Positions 14,733 through 27,640 of a stretch of DNA of 64,000 nucleotides are shown here, piece by piece. The stretch is from Rotaria macrura (taxonomy: Eukaryota > Rotifera > Eurotatoria > Philodinida > Philodinidae), in contig OENT01000059.1 in assembly GCA_900239685.1 (NCBI GenBank), forward strand, positions 62,001 to 126,000, given 5' to 3'. The notes under the pieces were generated by a model, which searched no databases, was not told the DNA's origin, and saw only the letters and a program-made list of their open reading frames with translations. The translations under genes were made by a program, and so were the position numbers. Numbering within the stretch: the stretch's first letter is position 1; each line of letters starts with the position of its first letter.

Positions 14733-17491
14733 ATGCCTAAATCATCATCGCACCATTATTCAACAGAGCAATCATCACCATTATATCTACGACCAAGAAA
14801 ATTATTTGTTGATGATGATATGAATGATAATGATATACATATACGAAGTTCGAAATCATCGAATCATATAATAACCAAAGCATTAGCTCGTTTAACAACA
14901 CGCACACCACCATCATCATCTCATCATACAGTTGTTATAAGAACAACTGTACAACAAACACCATTGTCAGCAAATAGAAAATTACAAATGATTGATGTTA
15001 ACGTTTGTCAACAAGATAGCCATTTTTCAATAAAACGTCTTAAACGACGATCATTCAATAATTGTTCACCACTATTCAATAAATCGACACCAGTGCCAAT
15101 ACGTCGCGTAAGATACACTTGAAGAGGAAAACGAATAAAAATTTACACTAGATATACTTTCTAGGAATGTAATGTCAATCCGTTTATGACATTATCTTCA
15201 ACGAATGAAAGTAAACCACAAAAACGTAAACGTTCATCGTTAAAACAAATGTAAATGATTTGAGATTGGGATAAAGTAAAAATAGTTTCTCATCTTTTTC
15301 AATTTTAGATTGTTTGATGACGAAAATCTCGAAGAAAATTATCGAAGAAAAAAAGTATAGAAAGAAAAAAAATACGAAGTTGAATATTAACTCATAAGGA
15401 ATTCTTTTCATTTTTCTATTCTAATAGCGTTTAGCATTAAAACAATGTAATGTGCATCGTTTCAATGAAGAATTTCATACACAATCATTACTTGGCTCAG
15501 GTGAATTCGGTAATGTTTATCTATGTGTTAATCGTCTTGATGGTTGTGCATATGCAATTAAGAAATCAAAACGTCCCATTGCTGGCAGTTCATTTGAGTA
15601 TGTTTTAATAAATTTTATATGTAACGATGAAAAACTATCTTCAATATATCTTTATCGTAGAATGCTTGCCTGGAAAGAAGTATGTGCTCAAGCTGTTCTT
15701 AAACATCCTAATATACTTCAATATTACTCAGCATGGGCAGAAGATGATCATATGTACATACAAAGTGAATTTTGTAATGGTGAGTACTCGGATGATTATT
15801 AAACACATATGTGAAACATATGTGTTATTCACACTTACTATCTACATGAAAAATATTTCATGTGTGATATGTTTCTTTATGTTAGGTGGAAATTTAGCTG
15901 AACGTATACGTGATAATCATCAACGACATTGTTATATGGACGAAAAATGTTTACGAAAAATTTTATTACATATTGCCAATGGTCTAGCATTTATACATTC
16001 GAAAAATTTAGTTCATTTGGATATTAAACCTGATAATATATTTATATCGATTAATGAAGAATTATCATTAGAAAAAAATATTATTTATAAGATTGGTGAT
16101 TTAGGACATGTGACTGATATTTATGATCCATTGGTTGAAGAAGGTGATTCAAGATATTTAGCAAGAGAAGTTCTTCAACAAAAATATCAATGTTTACCCA
16201 AGGCAGATGTTTTTTCATTGGCACTTACTATATTTGTCGCGGTAAGATTACATATTTCTAATGATACGAATGAGTAAATTCGTTCGTTAGATTTTCTTTT
16301 AGAATTTTTTTTCAAAGTAGATATTGACTTTTTCAAGACACTTTTCATTGGGTAAACAAAACTTCGAAGCAAATTTTTAGTATCGCATCCAAGTAGTTAT
16401 GATGGTTGAGAAAATAGTTAGTGTTTTGTGAGGAAAAAAAATTGAAATTCACATTAACTCTTTCTATTCAATAAGTTGATTTATCAGGAGAGGAAAAACT
16501 GATTCTCTTGTAAATAGATCAATAGTGTATTCAGAGAAAAGGTTCAACGTTTCATTTCTTTTGTTAAACTTAATAATAATATCATTTTATACAACTCATA
16601 GTTCTCTTGTCGCAAGAATTAAGAACACCAAGACCCGCTCGGGTTTTCGCTCTAGCAAAATATGGATTCGTAGATCTCGAGTTGTGCAACATAAAAATGT
16701 TTTACATTGATAAATCCTTCAATTTCTTAAAACTATTGAAACCGAATAACGAAACTTTTGAGTTTATCGAGATCATGAATATTAATCCTTAAATCTATAC
16801 TCTTTCAGTAAATATTGCCGCAAAAAACTGATAACTATGTTGAAACTATTTGATTTGTAGATAATTGAAAACTTCATTTTCAATCATATCAAATGTTCTA
16901 TTGTCATTATATTTATTTTTCCATTTCTAGGGCACCAATAGTGCACTACCTAAGAATGGTGATGAATGGGATCGAATACGTGATGGAAAATTACCACAAA
17001 TAAAACATTGCACTGATGCTTTCAATGATTTGCTACTCGTAAGTATCGATTTTTGTCCTTTCAAACTACTGTGTTTGAAATGAAATGGATCATATCTATG
17101 TTTTTCTAATAGACAATGATTAAACCTGATGTTAATGAACGTCCATCATCGACTGAATTATCTGAACATCCAATCATATCACCTGTTAGTGAACGTAGTA
17201 AAAATCAATTATTCGATGAATTACAAGAAGAACAACGAAAAAATTCTGTTCTAGCCAAGTAAAATAAAATATTTTCTACAACACAGTTCTAAGGAAACTA
17301 TATTCGATTGTATCTTTTTTTTTCTTGCTTCTGTTTTTAGAAAACTTCTCGATTATATGTTCTTAGCCAATGAACTTGAACGTGTATGTTCACAAATCCG
17401 TGCTGTTGATATGAATAAATCTCATGGAGAATCATCGCCATTACAACGTTCAAGTAGTGTTAGTGATTTTCGTTTAACATCAGTATTGTGA
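14733..17491 (+). CDS. Wee1-like inhibitory CDK tyrosine kinase, 9 exons, 518 aa
   Basis: Exons: 14733-15107, 15165-15250, 15309-15354, 15428-15597, 15661-15779, 15886-16241, 16931-17038, 17113-17258, 17341-17491, all in phase. The kinase domain shows GSGEFGNVYLCVNRLDG (glycine loop), YAIKKSKRP with the ATP lysine, YYSAWAEDDHMYIQSEFCNG, the catalytic loop HLDIKPDN and GDLGHVT in place of DFG. EEGDSRYLAREVL then aligns with the Wee1 EGDSRFLA motif. These features separate Wee1 from Myt1 and other kinases. Wee1 phosphorylates the conserved inhibitory tyrosine of CDK1 and holds cells before mitosis, mainly in the nucleus. The N-terminal ~150 residues are low-complexity, with three TP and at least two SP sites that a CDK could phosphorylate, plus basic KRLKRRS and KRKRSS patches that may be nuclear signals. 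The C-terminal ~80 residues resemble the Wee1 tail. ATG 14733 is the first in-frame start I can see. Confidence 0.93.
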
Positions 17492-19308
17492 TAGAATAGA
17501 TATATTTTTGTCTCTTTCTCTTGCTTAACTTATTTTCGTCTTCAAACACAAGCCAAGATTTAATCAATTATTTTTTTTTCTTTGTCGAATTCGGATAACA
17601 AAAACAAAAACATTGAGAATTATAAAGAAGAAACAAACGAATAAGATTTTAATTTTGTTCTGATATGTGTGTCTGAATTTTACTCTTTTATCTTTCTTTG
17701 TTCAATTTGTTACTCTTCATGTGTATTATTATTCTTCGTCCCTTTATTAATGCCATTGATTTGTTTATGTACAGACTGTTTTTAAACATACTACTAGTAT
17801 CCGTTCTATTCTTTAACAAAAAAAAAACTTCTAAAAGTGTGTGCGGAAAAAAAAAGTTAAAGAATTGTTATCTAAATCCATTAACCCATTTTTGTCTTCG
17901 GTTTTGTTGTTTATTATTGAATTTCTTCTGTGAAGATATTCAGTATTTTTTTTTTCTTATCATGTTCATTGTTTTTCTTGTGTTGATTATGTCCTAAATG
18001 TTGCTATGTATATATATATATATATATACATGCATACACGTATACATAGCTAGAAACCTGTGACTTTGTTCTTTCTCTACATTTCTTGTTGTTGTTTTTT
18101 TTCTGCCTCTTGAAAATCATTCGAATAAAGATAAAAGAAAGATTTACATTGTTGTTTCGATTGTTGCGTGAAAAAATGATTTGTACAAGTTATCAGGTTG
18201 GTTGAAAACCTGATAATCAATCATAGACTATAAGAATTCTAACCGATGGAAGAGATCTGATGGTCTCATCAATGAATAAGAGTAGTTGTAGTTTGCATTT
18301 TATGAGTTGTTTGTTCGATTTTGATTGAAAATTTTCGCTCATGTATCAAGAAAACATAGAATGGAAACTGAAGTAGTGATGCTACTTTCATTAGAATTAG
18401 TTTATCAAAGTGCATTGAAACATACCAATGGTGTCTATTTGAGTTGTTTGACAGTACTATGGAATAGTTTTGAAATGGTTTATCATCAAGCTAGCTGTTT
18501 TAACGAATTTCTCTTGCTTATTCGATAAAGGACAATAATAGTTTTGTATGTGATCACGACAGTATGAAATAGTACGACATATTGATAAAATTATTAACTA
18601 TATACCGCATTTTCTAATTGACATTATACTTATCACGGAAGACTAAAGACTACGTCCACTGGCATAGCGAATCTTTTATTGAATAAATAATAACTTCGTC
18701 CTATGTATAATTTCATTTTAGATAATGAGCATATTATTTATGCGATGAGCAAAATCGTGCTTTTTTCTTATTCACACTAATGAATACATGATAGATCATT
18801 TGATTTGATTTAATCTGTGTAGCACTAAAAAGAATGAATACAATTCATATAATTTATGATTTATTACAATTAAATTTTTTTTATCGACCTCTATCGAGAG
18901 TGACGTATAAATAATTCATGGGTAGAAAACAACGACGTAATAAAACTTCACCTCACAAGGCATTTTTTCCTTCTTTGCTCTGGTTTTCTATCAGAAGTAA
19001 AGAAAACAGAGGGCGCTTTTAGAAAGCGCAGCGAGTATCATAGTGCATATTTAACTATTGGTGTACATGAATCTCCATTTGTTGAAGGCTTTGACACAAA
19101 ATTTGCTTTTCTTTATGTCGTTTATTTCGAGTCTGAAATTTTTCAACCCAATGAAATATTTTTTCTTTATTTTTTTTAATAGATATTTGATTTTTTTATT
19201 TTATACTAGAATTTCGATAATTGCATTCTGTTGTACAAGAATTCAAGTGAGTGAAATTTTATTGTTTTCTATATTGAATGATTTTTCTTTGAAATGACTT
19301 AAGATTTC
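17492..19308. other. Intergenic region between Wee1 and UPF2
   Basis: A 1.8-kb spacer. The Wee1 3' UTR probably runs to the AATAAA at 18124-18129. (TA)n lies at 18007-18028. A perfect 10-bp hairpin lies at 18190-18216. Upstream of UPF2 a TAA in frame with the start at 19300-19302 supports the chosen ATG. No gene seen. Confidence 0.55.
18190..18216. repeat. Perfect 10-bp stem-loop after Wee1
   Basis: TTATCAGGTT at 18190-18199 is the exact reverse complement of AACCTGATAA at 18207-18216, with a 7-nt loop. It sits about 60 nt past the likely Wee1 polyadenylation signal. It is not the histone-type stem-loop. Confidence 0.7.
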
Positions 19309-22300
19309 ATGAGTAATCGATCGAATCCTCGTTGGAGTGGTAGACAACAACCGCCTCGTCGAGGTGGTGGGGGTAGTGGCAGTGGTGGTGGCTATGATCA
19401 AAATTATAATGATTATAATTATAATCATCAGCATTATTCAGCTGACACTTATGATTATAATACTTATGATCAATCACAAGCAAACTATGATCGTAATTCA
19501 ACAGCATCAAAACGTTATTCATCGAATAGAAATAATTATGAAGGAGGCAATCATTATTATAATCCACCACCTCGTCATGCAAAAGGAAACTTTTCAGAAA
19601 ATAATCCTAACACAAATACCACTACTATCACTCATAATACTAATAAAACAAACTCATCAGTTAGTAAGAAACCAATTAAAAAACAAGAACCTGAACCAAC
19701 TTCTCCAGTGCCGATCAAAGAACAAGAAACTACCGGTAGAAGTCGTTCGTTGCTCTATTGTTTGCGAGTAAACATATAGTTTGCTGATTTCATTTCGAAT
19801 ACTATGAACTAGTGTGTCCTAATACATATGAGATTACTATCTTGATTACGCAACATTGTGTCTTCTCTTTTCTTTGCATTTTGTTTGAGAGTATAAAAAT
19901 TCTAAAACATATGACAAATTCAATCACAGTTCAATATCATTAGTTCCTGTATTTTCTGCCAGTTGATTTAAAAAGTATTCTAAACTGTTTCGTTGTAAAA
20001 ATCGCAAGAAGACTCTAAGAATCAAAACATCTCATTCAATATCTATTTATCGGAGAGCACTTTCACTTTAGACTTCGTCGTCTTTTATCGTAAGATTTTT
20101 ATTTTCAAATCTAATATTGAACTGAGTATTCATATTTATTGCAGTCTATACTAAGTATTTTTTTTCTCTAGGAGAAAACGTAGGATTAAAATAACTTGAA
20201 ATTCTTTAGTCGAACTTCCTTCAACACCATCCGAACAAAAAGTTCAACCACCGATTGAAGCATCTCCCATCGAAGATTCTAAACCCAATGAACCACTCGT
20301 TGAAGAACCAACAACACCTGCATTGCCAGAAACCCCACCGGAAGAAAATCTCGATATGATACGTCAACAAATAACAAGTTATTTAACAGAACGAAATGAT
20401 CGTTTAAAACAACGTCAGGAACTACGTGAACAAAATCTTAATGCAGAAATGAATCGTCTCAATGCTGAACAACAACAAGCAGCTATGACACGTTTAGATT
20501 CAAGTATTAAACGTATACCACCATTTATAAAACGTCTCCGTACATTAACCGAACAACAACGTGATGCACTCTGTCGAGATATGCAAACATTAAATTTAAC
20601 ACGTTATATATCAGAAGTAGCAACAGCTCTAACAGAAGCTAAATTAAAAATGAGTGACGTATGGACATCGGTTCAAATATGTTCACTATTACATCAACGT
20701 TATCCAGATTTTTCCATGTCATTGCATGAAAATTGGCTTAAAGTTTTACAAAAAGAAACATTAAATGATAATTTATCAAAAGTACGCGTTGACTTACGTT
20801 TATTTGCTGAATTAATAACTGTACATGTTTTACCTATCAATCAATCGATCAATCATTTAATAAATATTCTAACAGCATTAATTAATAACGATAAAGATTT
20901 TTCAAATTTAACAATTCTTATTAGTTTTTGTCGTTTATGTGGGGAAGATTTTGCAGATATATTTTCAAATAAAATACGTAAATTAATAAGCAAATTGGAT
21001 GAACCTATGGATGAATCAAATAAAAGTACATTTCATTCAAATGAATTAAAACAACAAATACGACAGATGCTGAATGAATATTTTCAAAAATTATCTATCT
21101 ATCTTATTGATGAATATAAACAATTACAAAAACAAGAACAATTAATGAAACGAACTATGGAAGTAAGTATAAAGTCAATGATGAACGAAAGGCGAATATG
21201 ACATACTTATATATAACTTTCTTATCTATTGAGATTTGTATAGATAATGAAAGAATTTTTATATTGGTTTTTTTGTGGATACAAAATTTTATTATTCTGA
21301 GACTTTATATTTATAATTTATCTTTTAGAATCGTGGTGAAATTAATCAAGAAATTAAAGATAAATACGAACAAGCGAATGCAACATTTCAAAAACTTTTA
21401 CAAAATACCGAAACCATGACTGATTTATTAGAACAAACAATGCCAGAATTACCTGTTGAAGGTTAGAACAGCATCTTTCGATTGTACTTAAAAACTATAG
21501 GAATACATATTTTACCTAACGTACGATTGAAATTTAGGATTCGTAATTCAACTGAGAGATGTTATTCTTCGATCGAGATAGTGTTCATTTAATAAGTCCC
21601 AGAATACTTTAAAATTTGCTATGTTCTTGAAGATTTGCTAGATCTTGGAGCAAAAACAAAAAAAAAACGAAAAATCTCTTATCACATGGAGTCATGATTT
21701 ACGACACGGATCAGTTAAGTTATGATCAGTATTGCATGTCAGAAAGAAAAATAAAGCTCATTCAAAGAATGTAGGACGAGGTCTTTCTCTCTTAGTTACG
21801 TCTCAATTTCGACTATGTGAGAAATGTACGGTGTGTAACTGTCGTTTGTCGAAATTTTGTTTGATTTTTGTGAAATGTATTTTAACTTTGTTTTTTTAAC
21901 AGAAGTTTCAAAGAAGTCGAACGATCGTACTGGTATCGATTTTTATCTTGCTGGACGATCTGATGATGTAAGTTTTTCGTATATATTTATATATATATAT
22001 ATTTATGTGTGTGTGTGTAATAAGAAAAGTATAATTAGAAAATAAATTTCTGTCTTTAAGGATCTTGGTGGTAATACAATCTGGGAAGATAGTGATACAA
22101 AACAATTTTATGAAGATACCGTTGATTTGAAACTTTTCCTTCCTGGCTATGCTTATCGTGAACCAGCTACAACAACAACAGCAACGACGACGACGACGAC
22201 GACGACGACAACAACGACGACACCACCGTCTGAAGGTATGTGAAATTGGTATTTGTTTCTGATTGAAGACTTTTCTCATATTTATAGAAACTGAAACGTT

Positions 22301-25300
22301 GGATTCTGTGCAAATGGAACAAGAAATTGAAAAAGAAGGACTTGAAGTAACAGCAACGACTGATGCTGCTGAAGAAGAAGATACAACATTAGCTGATATT
22401 GAAGGTCATTTACGAAAGACAAATATCTAATTATTATTAGTTTAAAACTTTCTTCTTGGTATGTTGATTTATATTTTTCTTGAAAATATTTAGATGGAAC
22501 TGAGGAAGATGTTGGAGCAAATAATATTAAACTAATGATGGATGTGTTTGTAACTCAATTGCCTACATGTGTTAATCGTGAAATGATTGATAAAGTAACA
22601 CATTTTTTTGAAACCGTTTTTTATTTTCAATCATTTGACACTTAACTATATTTAAGGCTGCTAGAGATTTTGCAACAAATCTAAATACAAAACAAAATCG
22701 TAAACGTTTAATAAAAGCGTTGTATACAGTTCAACGTACATACTTACATTTACTACCATTTTACTCACGTTTAATAGCAACATTATATCCAATAATGCCA
22801 GAAATCGGCAATGAATTAGTTCGTTTATTAAAAAATGAATTTCGAGCACATATACGACGTAAAGATCAAATATATATTGAATCGAAAATAAAAACTGTTC
22901 GTTTCATTGGTGAACTTGTTAAATTTGGTGTTTTTCCAAAAAATGAAGCTATCAATTGTTTAAAAACATTACTAAGTGATTTTCGTCACCATAATATTGA
23001 AATGTGTTGTAATCTTTTGGAAACATGTGGAAGATTTCTTTATCGTAGTGTTGATTGTCATCGACGAACAGAAATTATTCTTGTAAATTAATTTCAAACA
23101 TTGCCGTTTTTATGTTTTATTCAGTACATACGAACATTACTTTTGCTTTGTATTTTTGTAGGAAATTTTAATGCGTAAAAAAGCTGTATTGACATTGGAT
23201 AGTCGTTATACAACACAAATTGAAAATGCTTACTATTATTGTAATCCACCTGAAGCACGAGAAATCGAAAAGAAAATTCGCTCGCCGATACAAGAATATC
23301 TACGAAGATTACTTTTTAAAGATCTTAACAAAGTTACTATTGAAAAGGTAATAGAATTGATTCAAGGCAGAATTTTGACATAGTTTCAATATTTATCTTA
23401 TGATGAAACGAGGGCAAGCATGATGAGAGTAACTGACATATTAAACGTGCAAATGACCATTCGTTACACGTCAGATGATCGATATCATAGTTATCACCTA
23501 AGCAATTTGAATGTATCAGTAGTGTAAAAATATATGTATTGGATTATTCTGCAGTATTATTTTTACTGTTCGAACTTATAAAACCATGAGATAGGCAATA
23601 AAGTAGTACAAGGATAATAAATGAAAGTGTTAACCTTGACTATTCAAAGTAGTACAAAATAAACACAGTACTCATTTATAGCAATCAATCTTAATAGTTG
23701 TCAATAGCTCGTGAATAGTAGCATAGAATCATGTCAACATACGAGATTTGTCTGAAATCTAAAACTTTGAATTAATTCATTGTTGAAAGAAAAATGCAAT
23801 TCAATATTTCGTAATAGTGATTACATTCGAATGCTTTTAATTGCATATATATTCAAGAGAGATTTTTTGTATACGATAGAACTTTATTTATCATCTATAG
23901 ATTCTTCGTCAAGTTCGAAAATTCAATTGGCTTGATTCAGAATTTCGTTCTTATGCTATAAAATGTTTGGCAGCTCCTTTTAGTGTTAAATTTAATTCAA
24001 TTCAATGTCTTGCCAGTATACTTTCTGGCTTATCACATTTCTATGTAAGTGTAAAGCATTTAATAACAAAAAAAATGAAAACAACTATCGATTGATATCT
24101 ATAAAAATTGATTAGGATGATGTTGCCATTGAAGTACTCGACAATGTTCTCGATGATATTCGTCTTGGTCTTGAAGTATGAAATAGAATCATATTTTTCG
24201 TTTCGTACTTCGATAATCATGTGTATTTTTAAGATTAACATTCCAAAGTTTAATCAAAGACGTCTGTGCATGCTTAAATATCTCGGTGAAATGTATAACT
24301 ATCGAGTTGTTGATTCAATAATTATATTTCGCACATTATATTTACTTATCACATATGGTGTTAGTCTTGACGGTAAATATTTGAAAGTGAAATCATTTAT
24401 TCATTTGTTTGTGAAACAGAAAAAAATAATTTAACTTTCCACTTTTTTTCTATTTCAAGCATCAGAAATAAGTGAACTTGATCCCCCTGAACATCTATTT
24501 CGTATTCGTCTTATTTGTGCATTACTTGATACATGTGGTCAATATTTTGATCGTGGTACAAGTAAAAAACGATTGGACTGTTTTCTGAACTATTTTCAAG
24601 TAAAACAACTAAATCTGTTCTGGTTCTTATTTTCGTCGAATTCTAACGAAATGATAATAATTTCATTTAGAAATACTATTACTTTAAAAAAGAGCAATCA
24701 GTATGGAATCCATTGAATTATCCATTTCCACTTGAAATCGAGCATATATTCGATGAATGTGTGACGGATTTACGACCTAAATTTAACAGAGCCGATTCAT
24801 ATATTAAAGCATGTGAAATAGTAGAAAATATGGAAAAAGAATTCATAAATTTGATAGGTAAGAAAGAATGTTTTGTTAATCATGAGATTTGAATACAACA
24901 TGATGGACAAAAATGAAAGATTTAGCAAAACTGAATATAACTGCGATTGTTCAATTATAAAAATACATGTTTGCCAAGAATATTATTGTCGTGATAAAAA
25001 AGAATACTCAAACGATTTCCACTATTATATTCAATCAATGTACCATACTACCGTAAAGTGGCTGATTCATCAGTCAGTCTAGTTAACTAATTTAAAGATG
25101 CACATTTACTGATAGGATTTTGTCGAATCCTTCTTGAGCACAGAAGAAGTCGTCTATTGCCAATCTAATCTTGATCTTGATTTCAAGAAACATAAATGCG
25201 ATTAACTTAACTCTTAAAAAGTAAATGTCTTTTACAAGGCATATGGGAATAATTTTCTATAAAATCTACGACATAGTTAATATGCAAAAACTAATATGAC

Positions 25301-27640
25301 TTTGGTGATCATACACAGAGATGAAACTATACTTTTCGATTGCCTCTTAGATTGAACAGTGAATCTCTCACGACTCCTGATTATTTTTAGTATCAGTATT
25401 TTAATTTGAAGTTCTTTTTAATCATACAAGTAACGTGTGGCTTTAGGTGTTGTAAGCGATTTTGTGAAGCGTCCACTAGTGTAGGACATTGAAGAAGAAC
25501 TGAATTTAGTGAGTTTTTTTTTCAAAATGTTACTGATGTTTCACTACATTCAATATCTCAACAACAAAATATCCATTTTGACAGAAACATTCAGGGTGAT
25601 TTGAGGATCATGTAAACGTTTTATCGACAAAACTTCAAATTGAATTTATTTTTCTTTAAGGATGTTACACGACCCAATATTAAAGCTAAAATACGTTATG
25701 TAACTCTAGAAGAAGAATAAAATAGTTCGTTTTAGCTATAATAGCAGTATTCATATAGGGTCCATCAATTCTATTATGATGGTTGTGTTCGGTCTGTTGC
25801 ACCCTCCACCCCTTCCCCTACACACACATCTTTAGCTTTTGAACAATTAAAAGAATTTATCTTTTAAACGAGAATCATTTCTGTTTCATTGAATTCAATT
25901 ATGCATTGTGATTATTCTAGAGCCTGTTGAAGAATACCAGTAACACGTAGACTTACTACTATGATCTCTATAGAGAAAAGTTTTGTACGAAATTAGCAAT
26001 AGACAATTTTTATTTCAAGCTCATATTTCACATTTGAATGTCCTTCAAAATTTTATGGTAAGAAGTGATGCTTAGAAAAACTATCACTAACACTAGTCTA
26101 GACTATTTCAAAGCGAATACTATCACCAAACGTTTTGTATATGTAATGTATAATAATACGAAATAAATCTAAGTCAATAGAATATGTCCAACATTGTTTT
26201 CACAAGTAGTCTTTAATTTATGACTTTTGATTAACTTTTCTGTATGATTAATCTAAAATATGTTTTGACATCTACTTCGAGACTGTCCTCTTGTCTGTTT
26301 GCATGAACAAACTATAAACTAATGTCTATTCAATATCTCATAGGTGAACAACAAGCTAAGCTAGCATCAAAAGATGTATCGTATCCATCACGTGATACAA
26401 ACTTAGCACCAATAACTGAAGATGAAGAAGTACCAGTTGCAAATACGAATGATAATAGTATGTTAAATTCACAACATCAAGATGATGAAGAAGTAAAAAA
26501 ATTGAATTCGATTATTAGTAAAATTTGAACGCTTTTCTCATTTCACAAAACAATAGGATGATGAAGATAGAGATGAAAATAATGAAGAAGAAGAAGATCG
26601 AGACGACAATGACGATGATAATAATGGTGATAAACGTCATCGGACAGTACGTAATCGTCGTCCACGTCCAACAGCTGGTAGTAATGAACGAACGAGTGGT
26701 GGTAGTGGTGCTGATGAAGAATGTCTCGATACTGATGACAATGATACCGTCGGTTTCGATGATGAGAATCAAACGAATAATAAAAATTCAACTGAGCGTA
26801 CGAAAATCAACAGCGAAGAAGATACGGAATTCATAAAAGCATTTGAATCATTAGTTGCTGAATCAGTTGCTGTAAGTGTTGCTTATATTTCGATGACAAT
26901 CATTAAATGACATATTTAATAGCAACGTTCCAATGATTTAACAAAAATTGCTCCACCCGATATTCCAGTACCAGTTCATTTGAGAAAAAATAAAGTACCA
27001 TCAACTACAACAATCCATGTTTCACGTAATATTTTAATATTCTCGTGTTTCTATGTTGATCATCATTGTTAATCTCATTTTTAGAGAGTGACGGCGATGA
27101 TGAGGGTGAAAATATAGTTAAAACACCCGAAACAGTTAATTTTGTTGTTATGCTTAAAAAGAATAATAAACCACAAGTAAACGATTCTATTAAGTATTTT
27201 CATAATTTTATCTATATTCTACGAATATTTTAGTTTTATAACATGGCTGTTTCAAGTACATCAGACATGGCATTAAAGTTAAAAGCTCGAGAACAAGTAT
27301 ATTGAATAAAAATTACAAGACAGAATCTTACGGAATGGACTAAAACATTTTCTTTTTCCTTTTCATCGTATTTAGGCTGATCGTGAAGAAAAAGCTCAAT
27401 TGAAAATTCTTACACTTAATATGTCAACACGAATGGAACAGCAGGAAAGTGAACAAGGTTTGTTTATCGATACAAATTTTTCGCTTTAGTTTTAATTTTA
27501 ATTTTATTCTAGAACTAATGATGAATGTCACGAATCGTACTCCACAGACACCAGCTATGAATTTAAATCGAGAAAAAAAACCGAAATATATACCGCCGAA
27601 AGGTGCTCCAGATGCTGACCTCATTTTTGGACCGAAGTAA
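19309..27640 (+). CDS. UPF2: UPF2, regulator of nonsense transcripts 2, 21 exons, 1394 aa
   Basis: Exons: 19309-19735, 20210-21162, 21329-21461, 21903-21967, 22061-22235, 22288-22404, 22494-22594, 22657-23082, 23162-23347, 23901-24044, 24116-24175, 24234-24372, 24460-24599, 24671-24857, 26344-26492, 26557-26871, 26923-27025, 27085-27176, 27234-27296, 27376-27457, 27513-27640. It carries three MIF4G domains. The first spans about residues 238-505 (LTEQQRDALCRDMQTLNL, SLLHQRYPDFS). The second spans about 630-860 (KTVRFIGELVKFGVFPKNEA, CCNLLETCGRFL, ENAYYYCNPP). The third spans about 862-1084 (NQRRLCMLKYLGEMYNYRVV, DPPEHLFRIRL). An acidic tract (about 1085-1239) and a UPF1-binding tail (NFVVMLKKNN, PKGAPDADLIF) follow. 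UPF2 bridges UPF1 and UPF3 in nonsense-mediated decay. The N terminus is Gly/Arg/Tyr/Asn-rich. A poly-Thr run near 22162-22222 sits between MIF4G-1 and -2. Confidence 0.96.
22162..22222 (+). repeat. ACA/ACG codon repeat (poly-Thr) in UPF2
   Basis: A trinucleotide run of ACA and ACG units inside UPF2 exon 5 encodes about 17 threonines with one alanine interruption. It lies in the linker between the first and second MIF4G domains and is probably length-variable. Confidence 0.85.
24858..26343 (+). other. Long intron 14 of UPF2
   Basis: A 1.49-kb intron at the join between the third MIF4G domain and the acidic tail, by far the longest intron of the gene. It is AT-rich with no recognisable nested gene. 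The small open frame at 24873-25082 is not supported. A C-rich patch lies near 25800-25830. Confidence 0.6.

Noticed and set aside
19337-19771. Open frames overlapping UPF2 exon 1 in other frames and on the other strand
   Set aside because: Shadows of the repetitive Tyr/Asn/Gly codons of the real exon.
26515-26836. Three overlapping open frames around the UPF2 acidic exon
   Set aside because: By-products of GAT/GAA codon runs; only the frame that joins the neighbouring UPF2 exons in phase is real.
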